Source: Sphingomonas glacialis (lineage in GTDB: Bacteria > Pseudomonadota > Alphaproteobacteria > Sphingomonadales > Sphingomonadaceae). Taken from it: DNA of 64,000 nucleotides. The notes under the pieces were generated by a model, which worked only from the letters and a program-made list of their open reading frames with translations, was not told where the DNA came from and searched no databases. Below, in pieces: positions 29,492 to 38,477 of this stretch (positions are counted from its first letter, which is position 1; each line of letters starts with the position of its first letter). Location: contig NZ_RCZC01000001.1 of NCBI RefSeq assembly GCF_006439055.1, positions 620,001 to 684,000 on the forward strand, read 5' to 3'. A program made the translations under genes and the position numbers.

Positions 29492-30555
29492 TGCGCGTGT
29501 CCCCGATCGTAGCGCTGCTCGCCGCCGCCAGCCTGACCGCATCCGCGCCGGTGCCGTATCCGGTTGTGCGACCCGGCATCGCGCTGCGCTTCCCGCGCGA
29601 TCACGGCGCGCATCCGCTGTTCCGGACCGAATGGTGGTATGTGACGGGCTGGCTTCGCACGGTGGACGGCGCCGATCTCGGTTTTCAGGTCACCTTCTTC
29701 CGCTCCCGGCCACCGACCGATCCGGCAAACCCGAGCCGCTTCGCCGCGGGGCAAGTGCTGTTTGCGCACGCCGCGCTGTCGGACCCGAGGATCGGCTGGC
29801 TGCTTCACGGCGAGCGGTCTGCGCGGGCCGGATTTGGCCTGGCGGGTGCCGGAACCACCGATGCGGACGTCACGATCCGCGACTGGCGGCTGCGGCGCTA
29901 CGCCGACGGGCATTGGGCGACGCAGGTGGCGGCACCCGACTTCGCGCTTGCGCTGAATTTCGCACCGACCAAGCCGCCGCTGCCGCAGGGCCAAGGCGGG
30001 TTCAGCCGAAAGGGGCCGCAGCCGGATGCGGCGAGCTACTATTACTCGGTCCCGCATCTCAAGGTCGCGGGGACCGTACGCCGTGGTGGAACCTCGGTCG
30101 CGGTTACCGGTGAGGCGTGGCTCGATCGCGAATGGTCCTCCAACTATCTTCAGGGCGATGCGCAAGGCTGGGACTGGACCGGCCTGAACTTCGATGACGG
30201 TAGCGCGCTGATGGCGTTTCGCATCCGGCGCAAGGCAGGCGGAACGCTATGGGCAGGCGGATCATTCCGCCGGGCCGACGGTACGACGACCGTGTTGGCA
30301 CCCGGTGACATCGTCTTTCGCCCGCTGGCACGGTGGCGCAGTCCCGTGACCGGGGCGGTGTATCCTGTGAAGCAGGCGCTCAGCGTGCGGTTGCCCGATG
30401 GCGTGCGCCGCTGGGTGCTAACCCCGCTGTTCGCAGCGCAGGAACTCGATGCGCGGCGCAGCGGCCTGCCGGTCTATTGGGAAGGTGCGGTGCGGACCGC
30501 GGGTGGGCGTGGGTATCTTGAACTGACGGGCTATGACCGCGCGCTGACGATGTGA
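29491..30555 (+). CDS. CrtC/AttH-like lipocalin-domain protein (carotenoid 1,2-hydratase family)
   Basis: The product is 354 residues with a signal peptide (VALLAAASLTASA). The motif TEWWYVTGWL and the central WLDREWSSNYL, WDWTGLNF and LMAFRIRRK are characteristic of the CrtC/AttH family, whose fold is two lipocalin-like barrels. Some members hydrate carotenoids; AttH members go with ABC exporters and have no proven activity. The ATG overlaps the permease stop (TGATG) and has GGGAGG 7 bases ahead, so it is the third gene of the operon. Association with the ABC genes favours the AttH-type role (lipid or terpenoid handling in the periplasm). Confidence 0.85.
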   Translation: MRVSPIVALLAAASLTASAPVPYPVVRPGIALRFPRDHGAHPLFRTEWWYVTGWLRTVDGADLGFQVTFFRSRPPTDPANPSRFAAGQVLFAHAALSDPRIGWLLHGERSARAGFGLAGAGTTDADVTIRDWRLRRYADGHWATQVAAPDFALALNFAPTKPPLPQGQGGFSRKGPQPDAASYYYSVPHLKVAGTVRRGGTSVAVTGEAWLDREWSSNYLQGDAQGWDWTGLNFDDGSALMAFRIRRKAGGTLWAGGSFRRADGTTTVLAPGDIVFRPLARWRSPVTGAVYPVKQALSVRLPDGVRRWVLTPLFAAQELDARRSGLPVYWEGAVRTAGGRGYLELTGYDRALTM

Positions 30556-30801
30556 TGATCGACTACATCGACTCGATCGGTCGCTTACCTCCCCAAACCT
30601 TCGGGTGGTGCGGCGCGCTGACCATTGGCGTGCATGATCCGGCTGCAGGTTTGCTTCACACAAGCCCGAAATACATAGGAATCCGGTCCGTCGTAGCGAC
30701 AATTGCAATCGAAAGCGTCTGAATGGCCTCGACATTCACCGCCCCATATGCTGATTTCACTTACGGATTTGTCCATCGAAGACAAACAATAGGAGGACGA
30801 T

Positions 30802-31698
30802 ATGGGCCTGATGGCGAATGCCGTTGCGTTGCCGCCGATCGACCGGCAGGTCCTCCGTACTCTTGAAACGCATTTCATCGCGCCGGAAATATATAGCCGC
30901 GATGACGTTGCAGCGCGCCAGGCGAACCTTGCGCGCATCATTTCCAATGACATTATTCCGCGTCTCTTAAAGCTTCACACCGACGTGATTCCCGATGCAC
31001 CACCGGTCGCGTCGTTGATCGAGGCGCTCGCGCCAAGCAGCGCGGATATAACCGGCTTGGCCGACATCGTGCTGGGCAGCGATCTCGAAGCGGCGGCGGC
31101 TTACGTGATGGTGCTGCGGGATCGCGGCCTGCCGATGGAAACCCTGTTCGTCGAGTTGCTCGAGCCGACCGCCCGCCGTCTGGGGGAGATGTGGGACAAG
31201 GACGAATGCGACTTCATCGACGTGACGCTCGGTGTGGCCCGGCTGCAAAAGCTGTTGGCGATCTTCAACGATACCCATGCCATCCCCGCGCTGGACCAGC
31301 GTCGCCGCGTGCTGATGGCGATGACGCCCGGCAATCAGCACTCCTTCGGCGTGGCGATGGTGGAACGGTTTTTGCTCGCGGCGGGATGGGACGTGCAGGC
31401 CGAGCTCACCGGAACGGCTGACGAGATCGCAGCGGTCGCGCGGGACGGCTGGTTCGCGGTGGCCGGGCTGACGATCGGCTCGGAGCGGCAGATCGACAGC
31501 CTGAAGGAGGCGATCGCGCTGCTTCGCGAGCAGTCGCGCAACCGTGCCATCGGTATCATGGTCGGGGGGCCGATTTTCACGGCGAACCCGGGGCTCGCAT
31601 ATGAGGTGGGGGCGGACGCCACCGCGCCCAACGCCCCCGCTGCCGTGCTCGTCGCGCAGAAACTGTTCGACGTGGCAGCGGCGAAATTCCACGCCTAG
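30802..31698 (+). CDS. B12-binding-like regulatory protein (AerR/PpaA type)
   Basis: The product is 298 residues, with no membrane segment. A helical N-terminal half includes ETLFVELLEPTARRLGEMWDKDECDFIDVTLG, the cobalamin-cap helix region typical of B12 photosensors, followed by a Rossmann-like B12-binding domain from about 175 (RVLMAMTPGNQHSFGVAMVERFL). The canonical DxHxxG is replaced by GNQHSFG, as in AerR/PpaA proteins that control bacteriochlorophyll genes with CrtJ/PpsR. AGGAGG lies 5 bases before the ATG. bciA, a chlorophyll-pathway gene, is convergent 95 bases away, supporting a link to phototrophy. A generic B12 photoreceptor is the alternative. Confidence 0.65.
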   Translation: MGLMANAVALPPIDRQVLRTLETHFIAPEIYSRDDVAARQANLARIISNDIIPRLLKLHTDVIPDAPPVASLIEALAPSSADITGLADIVLGSDLEAAAAYVMVLRDRGLPMETLFVELLEPTARRLGEMWDKDECDFIDVTLGVARLQKLLAIFNDTHAIPALDQRRRVLMAMTPGNQHSFGVAMVERFLLAAGWDVQAELTGTADEIAAVARDGWFAVAGLTIGSERQIDSLKEAIALLREQSRNRAIGIMVGGPIFTANPGLAYEVGADATAPNAPAAVLVAQKLFDVAAAKFHA

Positions 31699-31792
31699 GC
31701 GGCGGTTCGGGCTATGATGTCTATTCGCGCGACCACAGGTGCGCGCATGCGGCACCGCTCGATGTTTAGCCGACGATCTCCTCGACATCTTC

Positions 31793-32827
31793 TCAGAACA
31801 CGGCGTGATCGCCACGGTCTGGCGCGGCCTCGCCATCCAACACTGCCCGGTAATAGTCGAACAGGGTCTGGCTGCCGATCGATGGCGTGGCCGCGGCGTC
31901 GTATCGGCCGGTCGCGGGATCCAGCACCAGCATGGATTCGGTCGCGTAATAGCGCCCGATCCGGGCCAGCTCGGCCTTGGCCGCGAGCGGCGGGGCAATG
32001 CGGCCGACGGCGGATAGGCCTGCGACAATACCGTCGAGCAACGCGACGGGCACCGAGCGAAACCGGGGCGTGCGGTTGAGCAGCGCGAACAGCGCCTCGC
32101 CCTGCTGCCGCGGCGTGATCGCCTCGCCCGGGCCACCGATCGGCAGGATCCGGTTCCAGCGCTCCTCGACCCCCAGGCACTCTGCGATATACGTGCCCAG
32201 ATCGTCGTCGCTGATCGGCTTGCAGGCCGTCAGAGTGCCGTCGCCGAAGATCAGAAAGGGCCGCCCCTTGCGCACGCGTTCGATCTGGCCCGACAGGGAT
32301 TTGAAATAGGCGGTGGGCCGCACGATCGAATAGCGCATGCCCGATGCGATCAGCGCCGCCTCGAATGCCAGCTTGGCATTCTGGAAAGCAAGAAGCGGTT
32401 TTTGCACGCAAATGGCGGACAGCAGCACGAAGTGGGTGACGCCGGCCTGCTGCGCCGCCTCCAGGGCGTTGAGGTGTGCGCGATGATCGATCGCCCAGGC
32501 GTCGTTGGGCTCGCCCGTGCGCGACGCCATGCACGACACCACTGCGTCGAACCGCTCGCCGCCAAACCCGGCGTGAGACAGCGATGCGGGATCGGCATAG
32601 TCCACGACCTTCACCAAGACGCCCTCGAACGAGCGGGCGCGGTCTGCTGAAGCAAGCGGTCGGTCGCCGCTTTTGGCTCGGACGAACGCGACCACATCGT
32701 GCCCTTGCCGCACGAGGGCCGCGGCAGTCGCGCGACCGATCGTACCGGTCGCACCGAGCAAACAGACCCGTCGCCGCGCCGTGGACTCGGGCGCACGTGA
32801 TGTCACGGTTTCCGTCTCCATTGCCAT
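31793..32827 (-). CDS. bciA: Divinyl chlorophyllide a 8-vinyl-reductase
   Basis: The product is 344 residues, an atypical short-chain dehydrogenase of the NAD(P)H-binding NmrA-like type. The nucleotide site is LLGATGTIGRATAAAL near 23-38. The C-terminal part (YYATESMLVLDPATG, TPSIGSQTLFDYY and the ending GDHAVF) matches BciA of purple bacteria. BciA reduces the 8-vinyl group of divinyl (proto)chlorophyllide with NADPH in bacteriochlorophyll synthesis. No other bch genes are present here, so it may be outside the main photosynthesis cluster. Either ATG 32827 or ATG 32821 may be used; neither has a clear ribosome-binding site. Confidence 0.82.
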   Translation of the reverse strand: MAMETETVTSRAPESTARRRVCLLGATGTIGRATAAALVRQGHDVVAFVRAKSGDRPLASADRARSFEGVLVKVVDYADPASLSHAGFGGERFDAVVSCMASRTGEPNDAWAIDHRAHLNALEAAQQAGVTHFVLLSAICVQKPLLAFQNAKLAFEAALIASGMRYSIVRPTAYFKSLSGQIERVRKGRPFLIFGDGTLTACKPISDDDLGTYIAECLGVEERWNRILPIGGPGEAITPRQQGEALFALLNRTPRFRSVPVALLDGIVAGLSAVGRIAPPLAAKAELARIGRYYATESMLVLDPATGRYDAAATPSIGSQTLFDYYRAVLDGEAAPDRGDHAVF

Positions 32828-33010
32828 CCGAGCGCGCCATGGCGCCGGGTTCGAAAGCAGTAGCTTAACGTGCCTTCAGCAGGCAGCGAAACAAAGCAGA
32901 ATCTCCGACGTGAACGAACGGCAGCTATCGGGAAACGAGTAGGCCGGTGCTCGAGTGTTGTGCCGATGCACGCCTCAACGGCACCTCGAGACGTCGCGCG
33001 AGCAGCTGCC

Positions 33011-34117
33011 CTACTTCGTCCGGCGCAGCGTTATCCGCGTAATCTCGGATGGTACCCCGAGCCTCAACGCGAACCCCGGCCAAAGCCCGGTACCGTTGCT
33101 GACGTAGAGCGTCATGCCGCCGACTGCGTAGCGTCCCGAGACGAACCCCGCGTTGCCGCGGGCGACGAGCCGGTCGAGCCCGACGATCATGCCACCATGC
33201 GTATGCCCCGACAGCTGAAGCGCGACCCCGCGCGCCGCGGCGGTGCGCGCTTTGCGCGGCTGATGATCGAGCAGGACGACCGGCGCCTCGACAGGAGCGC
33301 CTTTCAAGGCGAGGGCGAGGTCGGGTCCGACCTCACCGACGCTTGGCGCCGATAGGTCGGTGACGCCGGCGATCACCAGTCGCTCACCGCCGCGGTTTAT
33401 GACAGCATGCGCGTTCGGCAGCATGCGAAACCCCATGCCGGCCAGGTGACGCATCCATGCACGATAGTCGAAGAAATGCTCGTGATTTCCCGGGATCGCG
33501 TAGACGCCGTCCGGCGCGCGCAAAAGGCGGAGCGGCTCCACGTCGGTGTGGCGCATTTCCACCGAGCCATCGATGAAGTCGCCCGTTACAACGATCAGAT
33601 CGGCGTCGGCCGCGTTGGCACGATCGACGACGGCCTTTGCCCACGCGGCGGTGAAGAGCCGGCTGATGTGGAGGTCGGTAAGCTGGACGATGGTGTAGCC
33701 ATCGAAGGATGCCGGCAGGTCGTGGATCGCGACCGTGACGTCTCGGACAGGCGGCACGCGGAGCGCGTTGGCAACGCCGATCGCGGCAACGAGCGCTGCC
33801 AAGGCCGCTACGGCGTATCGGAGCCCAGCGGGCTCGCGGACTATCTCCTGACGGACGAGCATCGTGATGAGGGTGCCCAGGTCGAGGGCCAGTTGGAAAA
33901 CGGCAAGCAGGAGCAGCGCGCCGAACGCCCAGTTGAACAGGATAACGACGAAACGCGGGAACTCGGGCGCAAACACCGAACCCGAGGAGAACCGGCTCCA
34001 CAGATGAAACTGCGACGCGGCCAGCATCAGTATCCCCGCCGATACCTTGGCCCATAGCGGTAGCGGTAGCGGCCATAGCCAGCGGGCCAGGACGATCAGC
34101 GTGGGGATAGCGAACAC
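33011..34117 (-). CDS. Membrane-anchored calcineurin-like metallophosphoesterase
   Basis: The product is 368 residues with four hydrophobic segments in the first 130 residues, then a calcineurin-like phosphoesterase domain. The metal-binding motifs are in order: LTDLHIS, GDFIDG, GNHEH and SGHTHGG. It resembles YkuE/YaeI-type phosphoesterases, some of which cleave UDP-2,3-diacylglucosamine or related lipid precursors; the true substrate cannot be told from sequence. The best start is GTG at 34117, but its ribosome site is unclear: GGAG lies 20 bases ahead, and an in-frame ATT 12 bases earlier would be better spaced. Confidence 0.85.
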   Translation of the reverse strand: MFAIPTLIVLARWLWPLPLPLWAKVSAGILMLAASQFHLWSRFSSGSVFAPEFPRFVVILFNWAFGALLLLAVFQLALDLGTLITMLVRQEIVREPAGLRYAVAALAALVAAIGVANALRVPPVRDVTVAIHDLPASFDGYTIVQLTDLHISRLFTAAWAKAVVDRANAADADLIVVTGDFIDGSVEMRHTDVEPLRLLRAPDGVYAIPGNHEHFFDYRAWMRHLAGMGFRMLPNAHAVINRGGERLVIAGVTDLSAPSVGEVGPDLALALKGAPVEAPVVLLDHQPRKARTAAARGVALQLSGHTHGGMIVGLDRLVARGNAGFVSGRYAVGGMTLYVSNGTGLWPGFALRLGVPSEITRITLRRTK

Positions 34118-34186
34118 GAGGTTGAAAATGACACGGACTCCAGGGTTTCGGACGCGATTTAGCCTCTAACGCCGGCGCGTCGACGA

Positions 34187-35059
34187 ATGGCGATCACAAA
34201 GCAAGCGGCGCAGCTGACGCCCGTTTCCATTATCGCCTGCAATCCCCATCTGGGCGGGATGTATGAAGACCTCAACCGCCTCGGCCTGATTGAAGAGGAC
34301 GAGATCGAATTGGACGATGCTGCGCTGTCGTTGGCGCTGCTCGATCATCCCGGCACCGATCTCGCGACCTATTACGACCTGCTCGACGCGATCGAGACAC
34401 GACTGGACTCGGTCGGAGGTGATTTAGCGTCAGCCGCCGAGCGTGCCGAGGCCCTGGCCGCAGTGCTCGCCGGCGAGTTCGGCTTCGAAGGGGATTCCGA
34501 GACCTACGACGATCCCGCCAATGCCGACCTCATCAACGTTCTGGATCGTCGTCGGGGGTTGCCGGTGAGCTTGGCGATCCTCTGGGTCGCGATGGCGCGT
34601 CGGCTCGGTTGGAGCGCGGATGTGCTCGACCTCCCGGGCCACGTGCTCGTCCTGATCGCTGCGGAGGAGACGTCGGTGATCGTCGACCCTTTCGCAAACG
34701 GCGTGCGCGTGGGGACCGAGCGGCTCGCCGCGCTCATCGAGGCGGCTGCCGGTTCAGGTCGCTCGGTGACGCACCTCGCGGCGATGCCGAACCGCGCCGT
34801 GCTTGTCCGCCTCCTCCAGAACCAGGCGTCGCGCGCCGAGCAGGCGGGCAACGGCCGGCGTGCGCTCGAACTCTACGTTCGCATGACGACAATGGCACCG
34901 GCGTATCCGCACGCGTGGTGGGAGCGCGCCCGGCTGGAGCTTGCCGACCAGGCGATCGCGGCGGCGCGCGGCAGTCTCGGAGCGATGCTGGAGATCACGC
35001 GCGACCCGGCGTTACGTCGCCGCGTGACGAAAATGCTCGACGCGCTGACGGCTGACTGA
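34187..35059 (+). CDS. SirB1-family transglutaminase-like protein
   Basis: The product is 290 residues without signal or membrane segment. The N-terminal two thirds matches the SirB1/transglutaminase-like fold (DLINVLDRRRGLPVSLAILWVAMARRLGW, LPGHVLVLI, VDPFANGV), and the last third is a TPR-like helical pair (RALELYVRMTTMAPAYPHAWWERARLEL). The catalytic Cys of true transglutaminases is absent (the equivalent position reads PVSLA), as is usual in SirB1 proteins. Its role is not known; links to invasion regulation in Salmonella are only historical. Confidence 0.82.
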   Translation: MAITKQAAQLTPVSIIACNPHLGGMYEDLNRLGLIEEDEIELDDAALSLALLDHPGTDLATYYDLLDAIETRLDSVGGDLASAAERAEALAAVLAGEFGFEGDSETYDDPANADLINVLDRRRGLPVSLAILWVAMARRLGWSADVLDLPGHVLVLIAAEETSVIVDPFANGVRVGTERLAALIEAAAGSGRSVTHLAAMPNRAVLVRLLQNQASRAEQAGNGRRALELYVRMTTMAPAYPHAWWERARLELADQAIAAARGSLGAMLEITRDPALRRRVTKMLDALTAD

Positions 35060-35404
35060 CCCGGTGGATCGCATCGGCGAGCGCTTCCGTTAGGCCCCCT
35101 ATCCGCATGCGGATAGGGGTGACCAAGTGAGAGGAATCCTCGTCATGCACTGGCTTCGAACGGGCGCGCGCCAGAAGAGGCGCCCTTGGAGCTCGTTTGA
35201 ACGAATGGCCGGTTCTGGATCCCGGCAAACCGGTCTCGGGGGACCGATTATGGGTCGTCGCGGGCGGATCGTTGCTCAAGAAAATTGCAGCGCTGCTGTC
35301 TAGCGATCTTCGGCCTCGGATTGGCAGAAAATGAAGCAAAGCTGTCCTATGGGCATTCCTTTATATGGGCCAGAAAAGCGAGCCATAACAGCCCGGACCG
35401 CATC
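35060..35404. other. Intergenic region with terminator-like palindrome
   Basis: The 345 bases hold one clear feature, the palindrome at 35096-35119. The rest probably includes the promoter of the PfpI lipoprotein gene. The frame is open upstream of 35405, but no signal peptide precedes that ATG. Confidence 0.4.
35096..35119 (+). terminator. Perfect 10-bp stem hairpin after SirB1-like gene
   Basis: CCCCTATCCG-CATG-CGGATAGGGG starts 36 bases after the upstream stop and forms a very stable hairpin with a 4-base loop. No U-run follows, so it may be a terminator of the weak GC-rich type, a mRNA 3'-end protector, or an operator. Confidence 0.45.
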
Positions 35405-36562
35405 ATGTTTCACCTAAAACCTGTACGAAATCGCCTCGGCCTTGTTGCGGCTGCCTGCCTTGTTGCCGGCTGCAGCTCGGTCGCCGCGGCCCAATCCTCT
35501 AACCCGCCACGGCTTCCGATGTCCGGCGCAGCTCAGGCGCCGATCGAACACATCTTGCCGTATCAGGCGCGCTTTGGCCGACAGCGGCCGGTTATCGCCA
35601 TCGTCGGAATAAACGCCGGTACCGAACTCACCGACTATGTCATCCCGTACGGCATCTTGCAGCAGGCGGCCGTCGGAGAGGTGATTACGGTTGCGACCGG
35701 CGAGGGTATGATGACAATGCGTCCGGCACTGCATATTCAGCCGCAGGCCTCCGTCGCTGAGTTCGACAGGCGCTTCCCCGAAGGCGCGGATTACATCGTG
35801 GTGCCGGCGGTGGTGCGGCACGACGATCCCGCGTTGCTTGCTTGGGTCAAGCAGCAGGCCGCGAAGGGCGGCACGCTCGTCAGCATCTGCGATGGCGCGT
35901 TGGTGCTTGCCAGCAGCGGCGTGCTCGACGGGCATCGCGCGACCGCGCATTGGGCAACGGCGGGTTACCCCCACAAGACATATCCCCAGGTTCATTGGGT
36001 CGACGACCGTCGCTATGTCGCCGATGGACGGATCGTCTCCAGCGCGGGAATCAGTGCGGCTGTCCCGACATCGCTGGCTTTGGTGGAAGCGATCGCCGGA
36101 CGCGCCCGCGCTGCGGCGACCGCCGCCGTAATTGGCGCGCCCGACTGGAGCGCAGCCCATGACAGCCACCGGTTTGCCCCCAAATTCGGTCGCAATCTCG
36201 CGGCGTTCGCGGCCACGGAATACTTTAACGGCTGGTTTCATCATCCCCAGTCGATTGGCGTCACCCTTTCACCGGGGGCAGATGAGATAGCCATTGCCTT
36301 CACGGCCGATGCCTACGCCCGCACGGGCCGGGCAAAGGCCTATGCCTTTGCGCCCAATCCGGCTCCTGTGACGACCTTGCACGGCCTGACCCTGCTGCCC
36401 GATCGTACCGATCCGAACGCTCTCACGCGCATCGTCACGCCCGCGTCCGATACGTCGGCGTTCACCCTCGATCGTGTTCTCGCCGAGATCACGCGGCTGT
36501 ACGGCAGGCAGACGGCCTATGGCGTGGCGCTCGGCTTTGAGTATCCGGGTTATCATGGTTGA
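35405..36562 (+). CDS. DJ-1/PfpI-domain lipoprotein
   Basis: The product is 385 residues. A signal peptide ends in the lipobox VAGC, so Cys23 should be lipidated and the protein envelope-anchored. Residues about 60-260 form a DJ-1/PfpI domain with ICDGALVLA carrying the nucleophile-position Cys, and the C-terminal third (ITLS-like GVTLSPGADEIAIAFTADAY) is a separate domain. Extracytoplasmic DJ-1 proteins are less common than cytoplasmic ones. Its gene overlaps the next one by 8 bases (ATGGTTGA), and both encode PfpI domains, so the lipoprotein and the regulator probably act in one response. Substrate unknown. Confidence 0.82.
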   Translation: MFHLKPVRNRLGLVAAACLVAGCSSVAAAQSSNPPRLPMSGAAQAPIEHILPYQARFGRQRPVIAIVGINAGTELTDYVIPYGILQQAAVGEVITVATGEGMMTMRPALHIQPQASVAEFDRRFPEGADYIVVPAVVRHDDPALLAWVKQQAAKGGTLVSICDGALVLASSGVLDGHRATAHWATAGYPHKTYPQVHWVDDRRYVADGRIVSSAGISAAVPTSLALVEAIAGRARAAATAAVIGAPDWSAAHDSHRFAPKFGRNLAAFAATEYFNGWFHHPQSIGVTLSPGADEIAIAFTADAYARTGRAKAYAFAPNPAPVTTLHGLTLLPDRTDPNALTRIVTPASDTSAFTLDRVLAEITRLYGRQTAYGVALGFEYPGYHG

Positions 36563-37559
36563 AAAACGCACCGTCTCGCCCGCGCCGCCCCATACCCTCC
36601 GCGTAGTCCTGCTCGCCTATGACGGCATGAACCTGCTCGACCTTGCCGGACCATTGCAGGCGCTGACCACGGCCAATCGCGGTGGGCCGGCGGGGGCGCC
36701 GGCGCGCTACGAGACGATCGTCGCCTCCGCGCTGGGCGGGGCAGTCCTGACCACCGCGGGCCTGCCGGTCGTGACCGTGGCGACGGCGTCGCTGGGCGAA
36801 ATGCCCATCGACACCCTCATCGCGCCCGGCGGGTGCGTGGGCGAAGACTATGATGTCGAGCCCGCGCTGCGCGACTTCATCGCCTTGCGCGCGAGATCGG
36901 TGCGGCGGCTCTGTTCGGTCTGCACGGGCGCGTTCCTGCTGGCGGCAGCGGGGCAACTCGACGGTCGGCGGGTCGCGACGCATTGGGCGTGGCTCGACAA
37001 GCTCAAACACCGGCATCCAACGCTCGACATCGACTCGGACAGCATCTTCATCCGTGACGGCAATTTATGGACCTCGGCCGGCGTGAGCTCCGGGATCGAT
37101 CTTGCGCTCGCCTTGATCGAGCAGGATTACGGCCCGCGCGTCGCAATCGATGCCGCGCGGCAGATGGTCGTGTTCATGAAACGCGCCGGTGGCCAGTCGC
37201 AGTTCAGCGTGCCTTTGACTGCGCAGACGCGCGACCATGGCTTCGTCGAACTTCATGCATGGATCGCGGTGAACCTCACGGCAGACCTCTCCGTGGGCCG
37301 GCTTGCTGGGCAGGCGGGCATGGCGCCGCGGACCTTTGCGCGAACCTACGCGGCAAAGGTCGGCCGGACGCCGGCGAAGACCGTCGACCTGATGCGGCTT
37401 GAAGCCGCCTGCCGCGATCTCGAGGAAACAGACTTGCCGCTGAAGGCGGTCGCTGTCCGCGCGGGGTACGGTGATGAGCAAGCGCTCCGGCGCGCGTTTC
37501 AGCGTCAACTGATCACCAACCCGGCGACCCATCGTTTGCGATTTTCCAGTCTTCTGTAG
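36555..37559 (+). CDS. GlxA-type AraC-family regulator with DJ-1/PfpI domain
   Basis: The product is 334 residues. The first 200 form a DJ-1/PfpI-like domain (LLAYDGMNLLDLAGPLQAL, VCTGAFLLAAAG), and the last 100 an AraC-type double helix-turn-helix (LSVGRLAGQAGMAPRTFARTYA, LPLKAVAVRAGYGDEQALRRAFQR). Such GlxA-family activators sense an unknown metabolite. ATG 36555 lies inside the end of the lipoprotein gene; a longer frame from 36474 adds 27 residues that do not match the family. Coupling suggests that the regulator controls its own operon. Confidence 0.9.
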   Translation: MVEKRTVSPAPPHTLRVVLLAYDGMNLLDLAGPLQALTTANRGGPAGAPARYETIVASALGGAVLTTAGLPVVTVATASLGEMPIDTLIAPGGCVGEDYDVEPALRDFIALRARSVRRLCSVCTGAFLLAAAGQLDGRRVATHWAWLDKLKHRHPTLDIDSDSIFIRDGNLWTSAGVSSGIDLALALIEQDYGPRVAIDAARQMVVFMKRAGGQSQFSVPLTAQTRDHGFVELHAWIAVNLTADLSVGRLAGQAGMAPRTFARTYAAKVGRTPAKTVDLMRLEAACRDLEETDLPLKAVAVRAGYGDEQALRRAFQRQLITNPATHRLRFSSLL

Positions 37560-37613
37560 CAGCGTTCGGCGGCAGATTGAGGCGGCCAAAAGCTGACATA
37601 ATCGGACGTCATC

Positions 37614-37952
37614 ATGCCAGGTATGTCGATAACGGCGTTCATCACCACGCTGCTGCAAGTGGCCTCGACCAACGCCGTAGCGGTTCCCGTGCCAGCAGGT
37701 GCGCAGCAGTTGCCGACACGTCTCTCTGTGACACAAGCGGCTTGCGCGCCAAATGATGACCCGAATGATATCGTCGTTTGTGGTCGAACGAACCGACGCA
37801 ACAGCCAACGCCTCGAGCGGCTCGATCCCCGGTTTGAGCGGGTGACCCATTCGACCGGACTTTTCGAAAGACGCTTATCGGACACCGCCACAATGACGGG
37901 CGGTGGTCCGAAAGGCTCTGTTGGTATTACTCTGAAACTTGGTTTCAAATAA
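37614..37952 (+). CDS. Small secreted protein with CGR motif
   Basis: This 112-residue protein has a signal-like N-terminus (ITTLLQVASTNAVAVPV) and the segment ACAPNDDPNDIVVCGRTNRRNSQRLERLD. The DIVVCGR motif, with a preceding Cys that could form a disulfide, is common in small periplasmic proteins of sphingomonads with no known function. The C-terminus GGGPKGSVGITLKLGFK ends in Phe-Lys after alternating hydrophobic residues, hinting at an outer-membrane strand. It follows the GlxA-type gene by 54 bases and may be cotranscribed. Confidence 0.6.
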   Translation: MPGMSITAFITTLLQVASTNAVAVPVPAGAQQLPTRLSVTQAACAPNDDPNDIVVCGRTNRRNSQRLERLDPRFERVTHSTGLFERRLSDTATMTGGGPKGSVGITLKLGFK

Positions 37953-38199
37953 TTCGACCTTCAAGCACTCCGCTCCAGCGCAGCGCGAAAGTTGGCAGCG
38001 CTCGGCTGCGTGAGCTATTCGCATTCGCTTGTCCGAAAGCGGGTCGACGGCTCTCCACCAATTGTTGCCGTCGAGCCTGACCGTTTGCCAAGCCGACGAG
38101 CGCTCTCGCGGCGGATGAACGTAGCCCGCTTTCGGGATGCGCAGATAAGCCAATGAGGGACCGACTGTGGGTCTGTTGGGTGTTCCGTCGGAAGCTCTC

Positions 38200-38397
38200 A
38201 ACAGTCTTGCTGGACGGCGCTGATGGGTTGCGCCTCTCCTCAACTTACGCAGCGGTTGCTCACGCACGGCGCGAGCCCAAAACGCGTACGACGAGGGCAC
38301 CACACCTTTGCTATCAACCGACGATGACCGCGTCGGTGTGACCTTGCTGTGCGCCGAGGCCGATGCACCTGGGAATGTACACATTGATATGGTGTGA
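38200..38397 (+). pseudogene. Ankyrin-like gene fragment with frameshift
   Basis: A plus-strand segment reads LLTHGASP; after loss of one A in the run at 38280-38283 it continues NAYDEGTTPLLSTDDD and VTLLCAEADAPG up to a stop at 38395-38397. This looks like one to two decayed ankyrin repeats. No start or full domain can be found. The rest of the 37953-38477 gap shows nothing else I can support. Confidence 0.3.
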
Positions 38398-38477
38398 GCA
38401 TAGCCGGTGGAGGGGCCATATGCCCGCAACGCTCGCCTGGCTCGACACACACGAAGTTTTGCAGCGCTTATCTAGGC

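Noticed and set aside
27086..29542. 818-codon minus-strand open frame opposite the ABC permease
   Set aside because: Shadow frame rich in Arg, Asp and His; the plus-strand permease has intact FtsX features and operon coupling.
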